Of a DNA stretch of 64,000 nucleotides, positions 62,495 through 64,000 are shown in pieces. The notes beneath the pieces were generated by a model. It saw nothing but the letters and a program-made list of their open reading frames with translations, ran no database searches and was not told where the DNA came from. Each line of letters starts with the position of its first letter. Position 1 is the stretch's first letter. The stretch is taken from contig NZ_CP029185.2 in assembly GCF_003096015.2 (NCBI RefSeq), positions 186,001 through 250,000 of the forward strand, given 5' to 3'. The position numbers and the translations under genes were made by a program. The DNA comes from Limnobaculum parvum (GTDB lineage Bacteria > Pseudomonadota > Gammaproteobacteria > Enterobacterales > Enterobacteriaceae).

Positions 62495-63211
62495 ATGCGT
62501 CCAGAAGGTCGAAGTGCTCAACAAGTACGCCCTATCACCCTTACCCGCAACTACACAAAGCATGCAGAAGGCGCTGTTCTGGTAGAGTTTGGCGAAACCA
62601 AAGTCTTATGTACTGCCACCATTGAAGAAGGCGTACCGCGTTTTCTGAAAGGTCAGGGGCAAGGATGGATTACTGCGGAATACGGTATGCTACCGCGATC
62701 AACCCATACCCGTAACCCGCGTGAAGCGGCAAAAGGCAAGCAGGGTGGTAGAACGCTGGAAATTCAGCGTCTGATTGCCCGTTCACTGCGTGCTGCTGTG
62801 GATCTGACTAAGTTGGGTGAATTTACCATTACGTTAGACTGCGACGTACTACAGGCCGATGGCGGCACTCGTACGGCTTCTATTACAGGCGCCTGTGTCG
62901 CGTTAGCCGATGCATTGAACAAGCTGGTTGCCGATGGCAAGCTGAAGCAAAATCCGATGAAGTGTATGGTAGCTGCGGTATCCGTTGGTATTGTGGGTGG
63001 CGAAGCGGTTTGCGATCTGGAATATGTGGAAGACTCTGCTGCAGAAACTGACATGAATGTGGTGATGACCGACGATGGTCGCATGATTGAAGTACAGGGC
63101 ACTGCCGAGGGGGAACCCTTCACCCATGAGGAGCTGTTGAGCCTGTTGGCGCTGGCGCGTCAGGGAATTGAGACTATCATCGAGGCGCAAAAAGCAGTCC
63201 TTGAACAATAA
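62495..63211 (+). CDS. rph: Ribonuclease PH
   Basis: Phosphorolytic 3'-5' exoribonuclease that trims tRNA 3' ends. Full length at 238 residues, unlike the frameshifted gene of E. coli K-12. The phosphate-binding QADGGTRTASITGA and the acidic catalytic stretch DMNVVMTDDGRMIEVQGTAEG are present. It lies 85 bp ahead of pyrE and, as in E. coli, its translation probably governs the pyrE attenuator. Confidence 0.97.
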   Translation: MRPEGRSAQQVRPITLTRNYTKHAEGAVLVEFGETKVLCTATIEEGVPRFLKGQGQGWITAEYGMLPRSTHTRNPREAAKGKQGGRTLEIQRLIARSLRAAVDLTKLGEFTITLDCDVLQADGGTRTASITGACVALADALNKLVADGKLKQNPMKCMVAAVSVGIVGGEAVCDLEYVEDSAAETDMNVVMTDDGRMIEVQGTAEGEPFTHEELLSLLALARQGIETIIEAQKAVLEQ

Positions 63212-63215
63212 GTTG

Positions 63216-63242
63216 AAAAGCGGCGGAGACGTCGCTTTTTTT
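63216..63242 (+). terminator. pyrE attenuator
   Basis: A 10-bp stem with one G-U pair (63216-63225 with 63230-63239, loop GAGA) followed by a run of T, beginning 5 bp after the rph stop. In E. coli, pyrE is attenuated at the same place: when UTP is scarce RNA polymerase pauses, ribosomes in rph keep up and the hairpin does not form. Confidence 0.85.
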
Positions 63243-63296
63243 ACGATCGAATTTTTACGATTTAACGTTGTGTGATCGGTTGAGGAGATACCGTTT

Positions 63297-63938
63297 ATGA
63301 AACCCTATCAGCGCGAGTTTATTGAGTTCGCCCTTAACAAGCAGGTATTAAAGTTTGGTGAATTCCACCTGAAATCAGGACGAATTAGCCCCTACTTTTT
63401 TAATGCGGGTCTCTTTAATACTGGCCGCGATCTGGCTTTATTAGGGCGTTTTTACGCGGCAGCACTGGTGGATTCGAGTATTCAGTTCGATTTGCTGTTT
63501 GGCCCGGCTTATAAAGGCATTCCGATTGCGACCACCACGGCGGTGGCTTTGTCCGAACACCACGACCGCGATGTACCTTATTGCTTTAACCGTAAAGAAG
63601 CGAAAGATCACGGCGAAGGTGGGCACTTAGTGGGTAGCCCTTTGACGGGTCGTGTGATGCTGGTAGACGATGTGATCACTGCTGGTACCGCTATTCGCGA
63701 GTCAATGGACGTGATTCGACAGCACGATGCTTCGTTAAGCGGTGTGTTGATCTCTTTGGATCGTCAGGAACGGGGTCGTGGCGAACTGTCTGCCATTCAG
63801 GAAGTAAAACGCGACTACCAGTGTGAGGTGATCGCCATTATCACGCTGGACGATTTAGTGGAATATTTGGCAGAGAAGCCGGAGATGGCGCAACATCTGG
63901 TGGCGATTCAGGCTTACCAGAATGAATATGGTGTTTGA
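63297..63938 (+). CDS. pyrE: Orotate phosphoribosyltransferase
   Basis: Joins orotate and PRPP to give OMP in pyrimidine synthesis. At 213 residues it matches E. coli PyrE. The PRPP loop VMLVDDVITAGTA holds D124-D125, and the flexible catalytic loop FNRKEAKDHGEGG is present. GAGGAG lies upstream of the ATG. It is cotranscribed with rph through the attenuator. Confidence 0.97.
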   Translation: MKPYQREFIEFALNKQVLKFGEFHLKSGRISPYFFNAGLFNTGRDLALLGRFYAAALVDSSIQFDLLFGPAYKGIPIATTTAVALSEHHDRDVPYCFNRKEAKDHGEGGHLVGSPLTGRVMLVDDVITAGTAIRESMDVIRQHDASLSGVLISLDRQERGRGELSAIQEVKRDYQCEVIAIITLDDLVEYLAEKPEMAQHLVAIQAYQNEYGV

Positions 63939-63962
63939 TATTTTGTTATGAATCACAAAATA

Positions 63963-63992
63963 GTTCGTCCACTGTATTGCCAGTGGACGAAC
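63963..63992. terminator. 12-bp perfect hairpin after pyrE
   Basis: Positions 63963-63974 and 63981-63992 are perfect inverted repeats with a 6-nt loop, 25 bp past the pyrE stop. No T-run is seen before the window ends. Confidence 0.55.
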
Positions 63993-64000
63993 GTTGTACC

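Overview
The window is chromosomal DNA from a member of the Enterobacterales. Its two ends carry the block that in E. coli reads pyrE-rph-yicC-(dinD-yicG)-ligB-gmk-rpoZ-spoT-trmH-recG-(gltS)-xanP-yicH, with proteins of nearly E. coli length throughout. The order agrees with E. coli except that gltS, dinD and yicG are missing and large blocks have been inserted. Budviciaceae-like genera (Pragia, Budvicia, Limnobaculum) would fit, but no species can be named from sequence alone.

Layout. 1-7.7 kb (minus): yicH (5' end only), xanP, recG, trmH, spoT, rpoZ, gmk, which cover purine import, recombination, tRNA methylation, the ppGpp enzyme, RNA polymerase omega and guanylate kinase. 8-13.5 kb: ligB (plus), a GNAT acetyltransferase and the RND pump gene acrD (minus), the last with BaeR-like boxes upstream. 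13.7-28.9 kb: a complete ycj-type catabolic cluster. A LacI-family regulator (ycjW, plus) is convergent with ompG, ycjV, ycjU, a glycerate kinase, ycjT, ycjS, ycjR, ycjQ, ycjP, ycjO, ycjN and ycjM (all minus). A candidate promoter, LacI-type operator and CRP site lie ahead of ycjM. The glycerate kinase has no counterpart in the E. coli cluster and would consume the glycerate released by the glucosylglycerate phosphorylase YcjM.

29.4-52.5 kb is an accessory, surface-oriented region. It holds a classical autotransporter, a periplasmic protein built of sixteen 39-residue coiled-coil repeats ending in an FKBP domain, a ToxR/YqeI-type membrane regulator with a small membrane partner, a soluble winged-helix protein, and a four-gene operon. 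The operon encodes an exported helical protein, a 2053-residue trimeric autotransporter adhesin, a TpgA-like BamE/OmpA lipoprotein and an unknown exported protein. After it come an OsmY-like BON protein with ytjA, small orphan genes, a phd-doc toxin-antitoxin pair and an IS3-family remnant.

52.5-64 kb: yicC (minus), then a second insertion, a 2652-residue autotransporter whose N-terminus carries two ESPR motifs in tandem, then rph and pyrE with the pyrE attenuator.

The points most worth following up are the glycerate kinase inside the ycj operon, the coiled-coil/FKBP repeat protein, the tandem ESPR, and the adhesin operon with its TpgA-like partner and two uncharacterised exported proteins. 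All functional statements rest on family recognition by eye; no database search was run.
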